Source of the DNA: Gemmatimonadaceae bacterium | GTDB lineage: Bacteria; Gemmatimonadota; Gemmatimonadetes; Gemmatimonadales; Gemmatimonadaceae | Assembly: GCA_035606695.1 (NCBI GenBank) | Contig: DATNEW010000008.1 | Span: 62,001-126,000, forward strand | DNA: 64,000 nucleotides | Reading direction: 5' to 3' | Part shown: positions 51,267 through 62,000 of the stretch, piece after piece | Numbering within the stretch: the stretch's first letter is position 1 | Layout: the number at the start of each line of letters is the position of its first letter | The notes under the pieces: generated by a model | What the model was told of the DNA's origin: nothing | The model's input: only the letters and a program-made list of their open reading frames with translations | Databases searched by the model: none | Position numbers and translations under genes: made by a program

Positions 51267-51821
51267 CTACTGCCGCGGCGGGAAGATGCCGTTGATACAG
51301 ATGCAGAAGTTGATCACGAGCGTCGGCATCGTGTTGGTATGTGCGAGGGGCGAGGCGGAGCCGAACGGCGTGAGCGCGGTCGGCAGCATCGGGACCATCG
51401 TCGGCGCGGGGGTCGCATTCGCCGGGATGTAGGGCGTGCATTTCGAGTCCGCCACGTTCCCATACACGACCTTCGGGCCCGGCGTGTTCGAATCGCCATT
51501 GTTGCGAAAGCTGCCGCCGTTGAAGCTGTGCGTGTGGGGCGGCATGTTCAGCGTCGTGATCGTGACGGCGTTTTCGCCTGTCTGCTCGCCGACCACGTAG
51601 GGGGAGAGGCCCGGTCCGTCGCCCGCGCCGACGATCACGTTGTTGCTGACGTCGGGTAATCCAAAGGTGCGGACGCCGTCGCCGCCGAAATTCGTGCCGA
51701 GCAGCGAGAACAGCGCCGTATTCTGCTGGATCGCCATGATCGCGCCGTTGGCTAGCGCCCAATTCATCGGCGCGAAGTTGAAGCCGAACAGCCGCATCTC
51801 TCCAAGAAACGCTTCAGACAT
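51267..51821 (-). CDS. Tail-collar (MdpB-like) protein 3
   Basis: A 184-residue protein with a phage tail-collar domain at residues 3-60 (FLGEMRLFGFNFAPMNWALA, LLGTNFGGDGVRTFGLPDV), the PPHTHSF motif and a C-terminal NFCICINGIFPPRQ. No signal peptide. It is the third of three tandem paralogues, 12 bases after the second, with AGGAGA seven bases before its ATG. Homologues include microcystin-dependent protein MdpB; the cellular role is not known. Confidence 0.92.
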   Translation of the reverse strand: MSEAFLGEMRLFGFNFAPMNWALANGAIMAIQQNTALFSLLGTNFGGDGVRTFGLPDVSNNVIVGAGDGPGLSPYVVGEQTGENAVTITTLNMPPHTHSFNGGSFRNNGDSNTPGPKVVYGNVADSKCTPYIPANATPAPTMVPMLPTALTPFGSASPLAHTNTMPTLVINFCICINGIFPPRQ

Positions 51822-51833
51822 GTGGTGGTTCTC

Positions 51834-52358
51834 CTAGGACTGAGACGGGAAGATGCCGGCCATGGCGATGATGTAGTTGATGGCGACGAGCGGCTGTCTG
51901 TTGTCGTGCGGCTGGCCCCCGCCGTTCGACGGTGAGATGTGCTGCTGGTTGTATGCGGTATTCGCGCCCCGTTCAATGAAGATCTTGCAGTCGTCGGGTG
52001 CCTTCGCGATGAGAATACCGGTCGGGTCGGGCGTCGTACCGGTGTCCTTGGATGCAGCCAAGGTGTGCGTGTGCGCCGGAATGTTCTGCGCGGTGAGCGT
52101 CACCTGTTCGGTGCCGCCAGTCTGGCCGATGACGTACGGGCTCAGACCGCCTTGCCCGCGTCCTTGGTGAATGGGCACGCGTCCCCGCAAATCGGGAAGC
52201 GCGAAGGTGGTTTGCCCGTCGCCGCCGAACGCCGTTCCGATGAGGGCGTACAGTGCGTCGTTGGTTGAAATCGCGACGAGCGTGCCGTCGCAAAAGTTCC
52301 AGCCGAGCGGAGCGAAGGTACCGGCAAATAACCGGATTTCGCCGAGATATGGATCCAT
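51834..52358 (-). CDS. Tail-collar (MdpB-like) protein 2
   Basis: A 174-residue paralogue: YLGEIRLFAGTFAPLGWNFC, ALIGTAFGGDGQTTFALPDL, PAHTHTL, and C-terminal INYIIAMAGIFPSQS. It is 12 bases after collar 1 and has AGGAG eight bases before its ATG. The shared N-terminal domain, HTH motif and GIFP ending mark all three as one family. Confidence 0.93.
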   Translation of the reverse strand: MDPYLGEIRLFAGTFAPLGWNFCDGTLVAISTNDALYALIGTAFGGDGQTTFALPDLRGRVPIHQGRGQGGLSPYVIGQTGGTEQVTLTAQNIPAHTHTLAASKDTGTTPDPTGILIAKAPDDCKIFIERGANTAYNQQHISPSNGGGQPHDNRQPLVAINYIIAMAGIFPSQS

Positions 52359-52370
52359 GGTGAGCGCTCC

Positions 52371-52892
52371 TTAGTTTCGCGAAGGGAACACGCCGGACAG
52401 CGCGATGACGTACGGGATGCACAGGAATGGCTGCCGGTTCTCATGCGCGACGTTGCCGCCCGCCGACCCGATGGTACTCGGCTCCATCGTCGTCTGATTG
52501 TCCAGTTTCGTCGGCGCCGCTCCAAAGCCGGTGGGATATGCTCCCACCCAGCCGTTTGCCACCGGTTGATTGCTCGTCCCGTTCGTCTTCGTTCCGTTGA
52601 AGATGTGGGTGTGCACGGGAATCTCCTGGACAGAGAGCGTGTGCGACTCGGTTCCAGCGACCTGGCCGAGAGTGTTGGGGCTCACTCTCGTGCTCCAGCC
52701 CATGGGCGTGCGGCTGCGCAGATCGGGGAGTTGGAAGGTGGCCACGCCGTTTCCACCGTACGTCGTACCGAGCAAAGCGAACAGCGCCTGATTCTGGTTG
52801 ATCGCCATGGTTTGACCGTCACAGAACGCCCAGTACTTGGGTGCGAAGTTCCACGAGATCATCCTGATTTCGCCGAGGAATTGATCGGACAT
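52371..52892 (-). CDS. Tail-collar (MdpB-like) protein 1
   Basis: A 173-residue paralogue: FLGEIRMISWNFAPKYWAFC, ALLGTTYGGNGVATFQLPDL, PVHTHIF and C-terminal IPYVIALSGVFPSRN. ATG 52892 is preceded by GGAG; a longer frame from 53069 has no family support. It is the first of the three collar genes, 161 bases after the giant protein gene. Confidence 0.93.
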   Translation of the reverse strand: MSDQFLGEIRMISWNFAPKYWAFCDGQTMAINQNQALFALLGTTYGGNGVATFQLPDLRSRTPMGWSTRVSPNTLGQVAGTESHTLSVQEIPVHTHIFNGTKTNGTSNQPVANGWVGAYPTGFGAAPTKLDNQTTMEPSTIGSAGGNVAHENRQPFLCIPYVIALSGVFPSRN

Positions 52893-53053
52893 GCAGGCTC
52901 CGGTGAGTGAAGGAGTGGATGGACCGCAACGCGAAGAACACCCTGCGCCAGCGGTGGCACGGGTGGTACTGCGACTGCCGAAATTGATTCGACCTGCGGT
53001 GCTACGGTGGGAAACACGCGCGGCGCAACGGGCCGCCGCGGGCTGGAGTTGTA
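52893..53053. other. Space between giant-protein and first collar gene
   Basis: This 161-base stretch has no clear gene, terminator or promoter. It holds the GGAG ribosome-binding site for collar 1. Absence of a terminator is compatible with read-through from the giant gene. Confidence 0.5.
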
Positions 53054-56000
53054 CTACGGGAAGGTGCAACCACTACCGCTCGCGATCGTGACGCTCTGCA
53101 TGTCGGCGAAGCCGTCCAACACGCCATTGTCTGCGTTGCCGAGGTTCTGGATGCCGGTGTTGGTGAGGTCCGTCAGCCCCAACATCTTGAACGTTCCGCC
53201 GGCACCCGTACCTGACGGCCCGAAGTCGAACGATGCGCCCGAGCCCCGAGCACTGCCGGTGAGGACGTTGGCCCCTCCCGTGGTGTGACCGAAGTTCACG
53301 CACATCGAGTGGGTTGCGTTGGCGTTGTTCGGATCGAGGCGGATGCCTTCGACATTTATGTTGACCGTGTTCGGCGCGTGGATCGTATTCCTGGTGATCG
53401 TGAACGTCATGGTGCCGGTGTTGCCGGCCGTCGCTCCGTTCGACGGAGCCGCGAAGAGGGCGGTGATTCCGTCGCTGGTGTAGTGAGAGATGTCGTTGCC
53501 GTCGATCTTCACGCTGTGCGATCCGCCCGCCGCGTGCTGGACGAGGATGCCGGCGCCCAGCGACGAGCCATCGTTGGTGCCCGCGCTGCCGATCGTGTTG
53601 CCGCTGATCGTTCCGTTGATCGTTATCGAGCCGAGGTCCTTCTCGAGATTGATCGCGGATGCTTTCGAGCCGGTCAGCGTGTTGCCGGAAATCGTGTACG
53701 TGAGGCTCCCGGTCGCGTCGGAACCGTCGGCACCGGCCGCCAAGTTGATGTTAGAGAACGTGGCTGAGCCGCTCGTTTGGTTGTTCAAGAACGAGCTGTT
53801 CTGGAGCGAGAACGTCAGCGTGCCGCTGCCGTTCGCACGGACGTCGACGTTGTTGGTGTGTCCGCCGAGGAACGAGCTGCTGTTGTTCACCGTGACGGTG
53901 CTCGTGCCCAAGTCGGATTGGATGTAGAGCCCGGCGTCCGCGCCCGTTTGGGTCACGCCGAACGTCGTGCCGCTGAACGTGAGGCCGTTGAGCGTCACCA
54001 AGCCGGAGTTGGTTTGTACGCGAACGTTGTTCTCTTTTCCGTTCGCGTAGTAGCCCGAGGTGACGGTGCCCGTGCCGGCGAGATTGAGCAGCGACACGGT
54101 GCCCTCGTCGTCGGCCGCGTTGGTGCCATAGGTGCCGTCCATGACGACGTTGTCGAGCGTGATGCCACTGACGCTGGTGCCGAACAGACCGAAGTTCTGA
54201 TGCGTGCCGTCGATGTGCATGCGCGTGAACGACGGGCTCTTGGTGCTGCTCAGATACACACCGATACCGTCAGTCGTACCATCACTGCCGTTCGTGCCGT
54301 TGATGTGCCCGCCGTCGCACGTCGGAACGCTTTGCGTGCACGTTTGAGGACTCGTCGTATTGCCGGTCACCGCGAAGCTGCCGTTGCCGGCCGCCGTGCC
54401 CGTGCTGCTCAGGAAAATGCCGTTCGTGGCCGTGCTGGTGACATTGACGCTCTGGAACGACACGCCGCTCGAGCCGATGTCGGTGCTCGAGATATAGACC
54501 GCCGTGCCGCTCGACGACGTAACGGTGTTTCCGCTGCCGGTCACGGTCACGGTGCCGCCACTCTCGGCGTCGAGCCCCTTGTTCGTGCCCGACGAGAGGG
54601 CGAGCGTGCCGCCACTGAACGCGATCGTCGCGCCAGTGTTGGACGTGAGCTCGATGGCGGGATTGCTGCCGCCGGCGGTGATCGAGCTGCCCCCGCCGCT
54701 GAACGTTGTCGTGCCACCGGTGTTGCCGTTGACCTTGACGCCGGTGCAGCTCGAGCTGCACGTCAGCGCACCGCTGAGCGTCGCGTTCGCGCTGCGATTG
54801 CCGACGAACGCGACGAGGCCAGTCGTGGACTTCGAGACCGTTGCTCCGATCGAGATCGGAGCGGTGCCCTGATTGATCACGACGGCGGAGTCTGTGGCGC
54901 TGGAACCCGAAAGCGCGCCCCCGGCGATCGACACGGTACTGCCGCTCGTGTTCGCAACGTTGACGAACCGCAGGTTCTTGCCGCCGCTCGAGTTGACCGT
55001 GCCGAACGAAACGCCGCTCGAGCCGACAGTCACGCCGCTCAGCACCATGGCGGCGGCGGCGCCCGCGTTGATCGTGTTCGTCGTCCCATGCACGGCGATC
55101 GTCCCGGCAACGGTATCGGCGAACGTCCCGTTCACCGTGAGCCCCGTCCCGCTGAAATCGACTGTCGCGCCGGAGTTGCTGCCGATCTTCACCGCGGTCA
55201 CCGTCTGCGCGCCGCTGTAGGCAGTGGTCCCAGCCGAGTTTCCGCCAACGGCAATGCCCGTGCAGGACGACGAGCAGGAAAGCGTGCCCGAGAACGTGGT
55301 ATTGCCGGAACGATTCGTGACCGACGTGATCAACCCGGCGGAAGTCTTCGTGATGTCTGATGCAATCGAGATCGCGGCGGCGCCCTGATCGACGGCGACC
55401 GAGCTCCCACTCGCACCACTCAGTGTGCCGCCGCTGATTGCCACCGTGCCGCCGCCGGTCGACGCCACGTTTGTGAACGAGAGATTGTTCGTGCCGCCGC
55501 TCGAGCTCACCGACGAGAAGTTCAATCCGGACGAGCCGATCGTGACACCACTCAGCGTCATCGCGGACCCGGTCGCGCTGATCGTGTTCGTGCCCGTTGC
55601 GGTCAGCGTGCCGCCGCCCGTCGCATTCACGCCCAAGCCAGTCGTCGTCGTGATCGCGAGACCACCGCTCGACGCAAAGGCGAACGTTCCGCTGTTGGTC
55701 GCGAGCTTGATCGCATCGTTGGTCGACGTGGTGAGCGTATTCGCACCGCTCAGCGTGAGCGTGCCGGCGGAGTTCGAACTGGCCGTGATACCAGTGCAGC
55801 TACTCGTGCAGCTGACGGCGCCTGACACGGTCAGCGAGCCGCCGGTGTGACTGTCGTATTGCACGGCGGCGCCGGCGCCCGTCGTCGTAATCGAACCCGC
55901 GTACGTCACCGCCGCGGTGCCGCTGGTGAACACGAGGGGCGACGTGCCGCCGAGCGACCCGCCCTGCATGTTTAGAGTTCCGGTAATCGTGTTCAGCTTG

Positions 56001-59000
56001 ATCGCGTTGGTGCCGCCTGAGCCGCTGACGCTCAGCAGCGCGCCGCTCACGGCACCGCCGGTGAGATCGATTGCCGTGCCGTTCGTCTGCGTAATCGTCA
56101 CGTCGGCCGCGGCGGTCGAGCCGTCCGCGAACGTGAGCGTGCCAAACGAATTGTTCGACAGCGGATTGGCGGTCGCCGTACCGGCGATCGTCAGACCGCG
56201 AATCGTGCCGCTCTTCGTCGACGTCAATCGCACGCCACCGACGATTTGCGTGACGGTCGCGTTCGCCGAATTCATCGTCGGGAACGCCGTGCTGCCGGCA
56301 GGCGGCGTCGTTCCGTAGATCGTCGCGAGCGTGCTCGATGCGTCCTGGCCAACGAGAACCTGATTGTCGAGCAGCGTGAAGGTCCCCAAGGTGGGGGTGT
56401 AGTCCGTGCTGCTCTCGTACAGGAAGATGACCTGCCCCGCCGCCGGATGATTGGTACCGCCGTCATTGACCGTGGCGAAGTTGTCGAGCGACTGGAATGG
56501 ATGCGACAATCGTCCGTCGCAGCTCGAGCTGCATGCGCCGGCGTTGTTGTTCACGAACCACACCGGCGTGTCCACGGTCAGCGTGACGGTTGCCGTGCCC
56601 GTGACGTTGGCGCTCGTCGTCACTGTATACGTGAACGTATCGCTGCCGTGGAAGCCGGCCGGCGGGTCGTACGTGAACTGGCCGCGAGTCGTGCCGGTCG
56701 TCTGCATGACGATCGTGCCACCGTGCGCCGAGACGTGGTCGTTCAAGGTTCCGCTGCTGCCGTACGCGGTGATGTTGTCCCCCGCGCCGATCACGTCGTT
56801 CGACGTGACGCTGAACGGCGTGGATGCGTTCGCCGTATTGACCGAGACGTTTCCGATCACGTGCGGCGTGTACGTATCGGCGTTCAACGAAAGCTCGGTG
56901 GCGAAGTTCACCGTCACGTCCGCACCGAGATGGAAGTGCGAGTTGTCGGTGATCTGCGCCGCCACGATCGTCCACACGCAGTTTTGCCCGGCGGCCAGCC
57001 CGCCCGTTGGCGTGAGCGTGATCGTCGTGCCGGGCGAGCCGCTGACGCTGAAGGTTTGAGGCGTTCCCGACGGGCACGCGATGGAGAACGAGCTCGTCGT
57101 CGCGGTGACGGTGCGATTGAACGTGACGGTCAGGTTCGCGCTCGGATCGATGCCCGTGGTGCTGTTCGCCGGCGTGGTGGCCGTGACCGCGAGCGGCGCC
57201 AGCACGGTGACGCTGGTGCTGCCGGCCTCGGTACTCCCCGTCTTCGTCGCCGTCAACGTGAACGAGCCGTTCGCCCCGTACGTAAGCGAGTAATTGTTGA
57301 GCAGACCGCCCGAGAACGACGATGTGGTCGTGCCGCCGCCGCTCGATAGCGTGCCCGTCGACGTGATGTCGACGGTGCCGCTGAACGACGTTTGAAGATT
57401 ACTAAACTGGTCCTGCGCCCGAATGCGAACGGCGAAGGGCGTGCCCTGCTGCAACGTGCCGATCGTTCCGCCGCCGGCGGTGTCGATCGCGAATTTGGCC
57501 AGTGCCCCCGGGCTCACCACGAAGGCGTTGCTCGCGCCTGTCTCCGATCCGCCCGTATGAGTCGCCGTGATCGTCTGCGCCGCCGACGCGACAGTCAGCG
57601 TGACGCTGCGTCCCGTCAACACACCGGAGGTGAACGCGGCGGTCGGGCCGCCGAGTCCCGTGGCCGCACCATCCGCGACCGAGGTCGCGAGCGACACCGT
57701 GCCGCTGAATCCCGTCACCACATTGCTGTGGGCGTCGAGTGCAGTCACCTGAATGCTGAACGCAGTGCCGGCGGTTTGGGTCGGAATCGTGCCGCCGCCG
57801 TCCTTCTCGACCTTGAACGACGCGAGCGCGCCCGGCGAAACAACGAACGTGTTGCTCGTGCCCGTGATGCCGCTGCCATTGTCGGCGACGATCGTCGCCG
57901 ACGCATTCGCCAGGTTGAGCGTCACGCTCAGCCCACTCAACACGCCGGACGAAAACGCGGACGTCGTGCCGAGTCCGACCGCGCCGGTTCCCGCGGCGTT
58001 CGAGGACAGCGACACCGTGCTGCCAAAGTCGGTCTTCGTGTTTCCATTCGCGTCGAGCGCGGTGACCTTGATGAGGAACGCGGTGCCGGCCGTCTGGCCC
58101 GGAATGTTGCCCGTGGCATTCGACTCGACGCGGAAGCTCGCCAGCGCGCCCGGCGAAACCGTAAACGTGTTGCTCGAGCCGGTTTTTCCACCACCCGTCG
58201 CCGTGATCTGGAAGCTTCCCGTGTTCGTGATCGTCACAGCCTGCGTTGCAAGCACGCCCGCAGTGAATGCCGCCGTTGTCGTGGATCCGGAGAACGTGGC
58301 ACCCGTCGCGCTCAACGCTACGGTGCTCGTGTACGTGGGATCAGTATTGCCGAATTGATCCTGCGCCACGATGCGCAGGTCGAAGCTCGTTCCCGCGGTC
58401 TGCGTGGGGATCGTTCCGGCAGCCGGCGGAATGCCGACCGCGAACTGCGCGAGCGGGCCCGCGCTCACCGCGAAACTGTTGCTCGCACCTGTCTCGCTAC
58501 CGCCATGCGTGGTCGCGACGATCGTCGTGCTGGTGGTCGCGAACGTGAGCGTCACCGCCTGACTCGCGAACACACCGGCGGTGAACGCCGTCGTCGTCGG
58601 CAATCCGCCCGGAGCGCCGGTCGAAGACAAATCAACCGTGCCGGTGAAGCTGGTCGCCGTGTTTCCGTTGGCGTCGAGCGCCGTGATCTTGACATTGAAG
58701 GCGACGCCCGCCGTCTGCCCGCCGATGTTCCCGCTCGGAGCCGCCTCCACCTTGTAGTGATTCACCGTGCCCGGATTCACCGTGAACGCGGCGGCCGATC
58801 CCGTTTCGGCGGACGGCGCGGTGTTCGTGGCGGTGAGCCCGAAGCTGCCGACGTTGGTGAACGTCACGGCTTGTGACGCGAGCACGCCCGCGCTGAATGC
58901 CGCTGACGGAGTCGTCGTGGTGATCGTTCCACCATTCGTCGCGGTGATGTTCACCGTGCCGGTGAAGCCGGTCTGCGTGTTTCCGTTCGCGTCGAGCGCG

Positions 59001-62000
59001 GTGATCTTCACGTTGAACGGCGTACCCGCCGTCTGCGTGCCGATGGTCCCGCCTGTCGCGAGCTCGACTCTGAAGTGCGTCAGCGCGCCCGGATTGAGCA
59101 CGAACGCCGTGCTCGTTCCCGTTTCCGCCGAACCGGTCTTCGTCGCCGTGATGGTCGCGGCGGCGTTGGTGCCGTTCAGTGTGACGCTGTGATTGTCGAG
59201 CACGCCGCTCGTGAAGCCGCCGAGGTTCGTGCTCAGGCCAAGCGGGGACGTGCCGCCCGCGTTCGACGTGATGTCGACGTTGCCGGTGAACGACGTGACC
59301 GTGTTGCCGTTCGCGTCCTGCGCGGTAATGCGAATGTTGAACGCCGTGCCCGAGACCTCCGACGGAATGACGCCGCCGCCGGCTTTCTCGACCGCGAACT
59401 TCGCCAACACGCCAGCATTCACGACGAACCCGTTGCTCGTGCCCGTCTCAGTGCCGCCGTGCCGCGTCGCCACGATCGTCGCGGTCGGTGTCGCCGACGC
59501 TTGCGTGAGTGTCACCGACTGCGACGCGAGCACGCCGGCAACGAACGCCGCCGACGCCGGCAAGCCGCCCGGCGCGGCAGTCGAGCTCAGGTCCGCCGTC
59601 CCGGTAAATCCGGTAACGGTGTTGTTGTTGAGATCCTGCGCCGTGAGCTTGATGGTGAACGGCGTCCCCGCGGTTTGTGTCCCAATGTTCCCGCCGCCCG
59701 ACGCTTCAACTTTGAAGTGATGCAGCGCGCCCGGGCTCACGGTGATCGTGTTGCTCGAGCCGGTCTCCGCGGACGGCGCGGTGTTCGTGGCGGTGAGCGC
59801 GAAGCTGCCGACGTTCGTGAACGTCACTGACTGCGACGCGAGCACACCGGCCACGAATGCCGGTGTCGGCGTCGTCGTCGTGATCGTGCCGCCGTTCGTC
59901 GCCGTGACATTCACCGTGCCGGTAAAGCTCGTCGCGGTGTTGCTGTTCACGTCCTGCGCGGTGATCTGAATCGTGAACGCGCTGCCGGCGTTCTGCGCGC
60001 CGACGTTGCCGCCGCCCACCGCCTCGACCTTGAACTGGTGCACCGCGCCCGGATTCAGAACGAACGCCGCGCTCGTACCGGTTTCCGTCGAGCCGGTCTT
60101 CGTTGCCGTAATGGTCGCCGCCGCGTTCGCGCCGTTCAGCGTCACGTTGTGGTTGTCAACCACACCGCTGGCGAAGCCGCTCACGGTACCGAGACCGACT
60201 GGCGCCGTGCCGCCCGCGTTCGAGGTCAGCGTTGCGGTGCCGCTGAAGGTCGGCGTCGTGTTGCCGAACGCATCCTGCGCCGTAACACGAATGCCGAACG
60301 CCGTGCCGGACGTTTGCGCCGCGATCGCGCCGCCGCCCGCTTTTTCGACAGCGAACTTGGCGAAGGCTGCCGGATTCAGCGTGAACGCGGCGCTCGTGCC
60401 CGCCGACGTGGCACCAGTGGTCGTCGCCGTGATCGTGACGCCGGCCGACGCCTGTGTCAGTGTGACGGGCGTACTCGCGAGAACGCCATTGACAAACGCG
60501 GCCGTCGTTCCCAGCCCCGTCGCGCTCGTGGCGTGATTCGACGATAGATCGACGGTGCCCGTGAAGCCGAGCGCCGTGTTGTTGCTCGCGTCCTGTGCGG
60601 TGATCTTGACGTTGAAGGCGACGCCGGCCGTTTGCGCGCCGAGGGCTCCGCCACTGGCTGCTTCAACGAGGAAGTGGTCCGCCGCACCCGGCGAGACGAT
60701 GAACGCCGCGCTCGTGCCATGCTCGGTGCCGCCGTGGTTCGTGGCGGTGATCGTCGCCGCGGGCCCTGGCTGGATGAGCGTGACACTATGGCTGGCCAAC
60801 ACGCCGGCGACGAACGCGGCGCTCTGCACGAGGCCCACGCTGCCGGTCTGCGTGGAGCTGATGTCGGCCGTACCGGTATAGGATGTTGCAATATTGTTAT
60901 TAACGTCTTGTGCAGTCACCTTGATGGCGAACGGGATGCCCGCGGTCTGCGCGGGAATCGGACCGCCCGCGGCCGCCTCGACGACGAAATGATGGACCGC
61001 GCCAGGTGTCCCCGTGGCCGTGAAGGTCACTGACGCCGAACCCAGGCTCGCCACGAGCGTATTGCTGCCGGCAATCGGACCGAGCGTCCACGTACCGACG
61101 GAAGCGACACCACTCGCGTTCGTCACGGAACTGCCGCCGGTCACGCTGCCACCGCCCGACCGAACACCAAACACCACGGTCACGCCGCTAACGGGATTTC
61201 CCGCGGCATCGGTGACGCGCACCGACGGCGACGGCGACACGGCGGTGCCGACGACCGCGGTCCCATTGTCGCCGAAGTTTTTCGCAAGATTGGTCGAACC
61301 GCCGCCCGACCCACCCGTCGCTACGGTAGCCGTCGCTGTGAACGTGGCTGTCAGCGCGCCCGCTACGGCACTGAGCGTTTGCGTGCCCGCGCCGCTGCCG
61401 AGTGTCCACGAACCGGCCGAAGCGACGCCGCTGGCGTTCGTTACCTGCGTTGGGCCGGTAACCGATCCACCATTGTTCGCAGTGAACGTGACCGTGACGC
61501 CAGGCACCGGATGACCACTTGCATCGTCGATCCGAACCGACGGAGCGACTGCCACGGCGCTGCTGACCGTCGCGGCCTGCCCATCTCCCGCAACGACGAC
61601 CATGCGGCCGGCGGCCACCGGTGCACCCGTCGCGGAGAACGTCGCCGACAGTGAGCCGGCCGTCGCGGTCAGCGTATTTGCTCCCGCGGTCGCGCCGAGC
61701 ATCCAGCTGCCCGCGGTCGCGATGCCGTTCGCGTCGGTCGTCTGTGTGCTGCCCGCGATGCTGCCGCCACCCGACGCGATGGCAAACGTGACGGCCACAC
61801 CTGACACGGCGTTGCCGTTCGCATCGGTGACCGTGACAGACGGAGCATTCGCCACCGACGTGCCGACGGTCGCGGTTTGTCCGTCGCCCGCAAGCTTCGT
61901 CATGGTCGCCGGCGGGCCGGCGATCGCAGTCGCGGTAAATGTCACCGACAACGATCTTGACGTCGCCACGAGCGAGTTGGCGCCCGTCGCTCGGCCAAGC

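Noticed and set aside
50762-53069. Prophage remnant, suggested by three tail-collar genes
   Set aside because: No integrase, capsid, portal, terminase, lysis or other tail genes are present, and the collar genes are co-oriented with a chromosomal-style giant protein and a GNAT gene.
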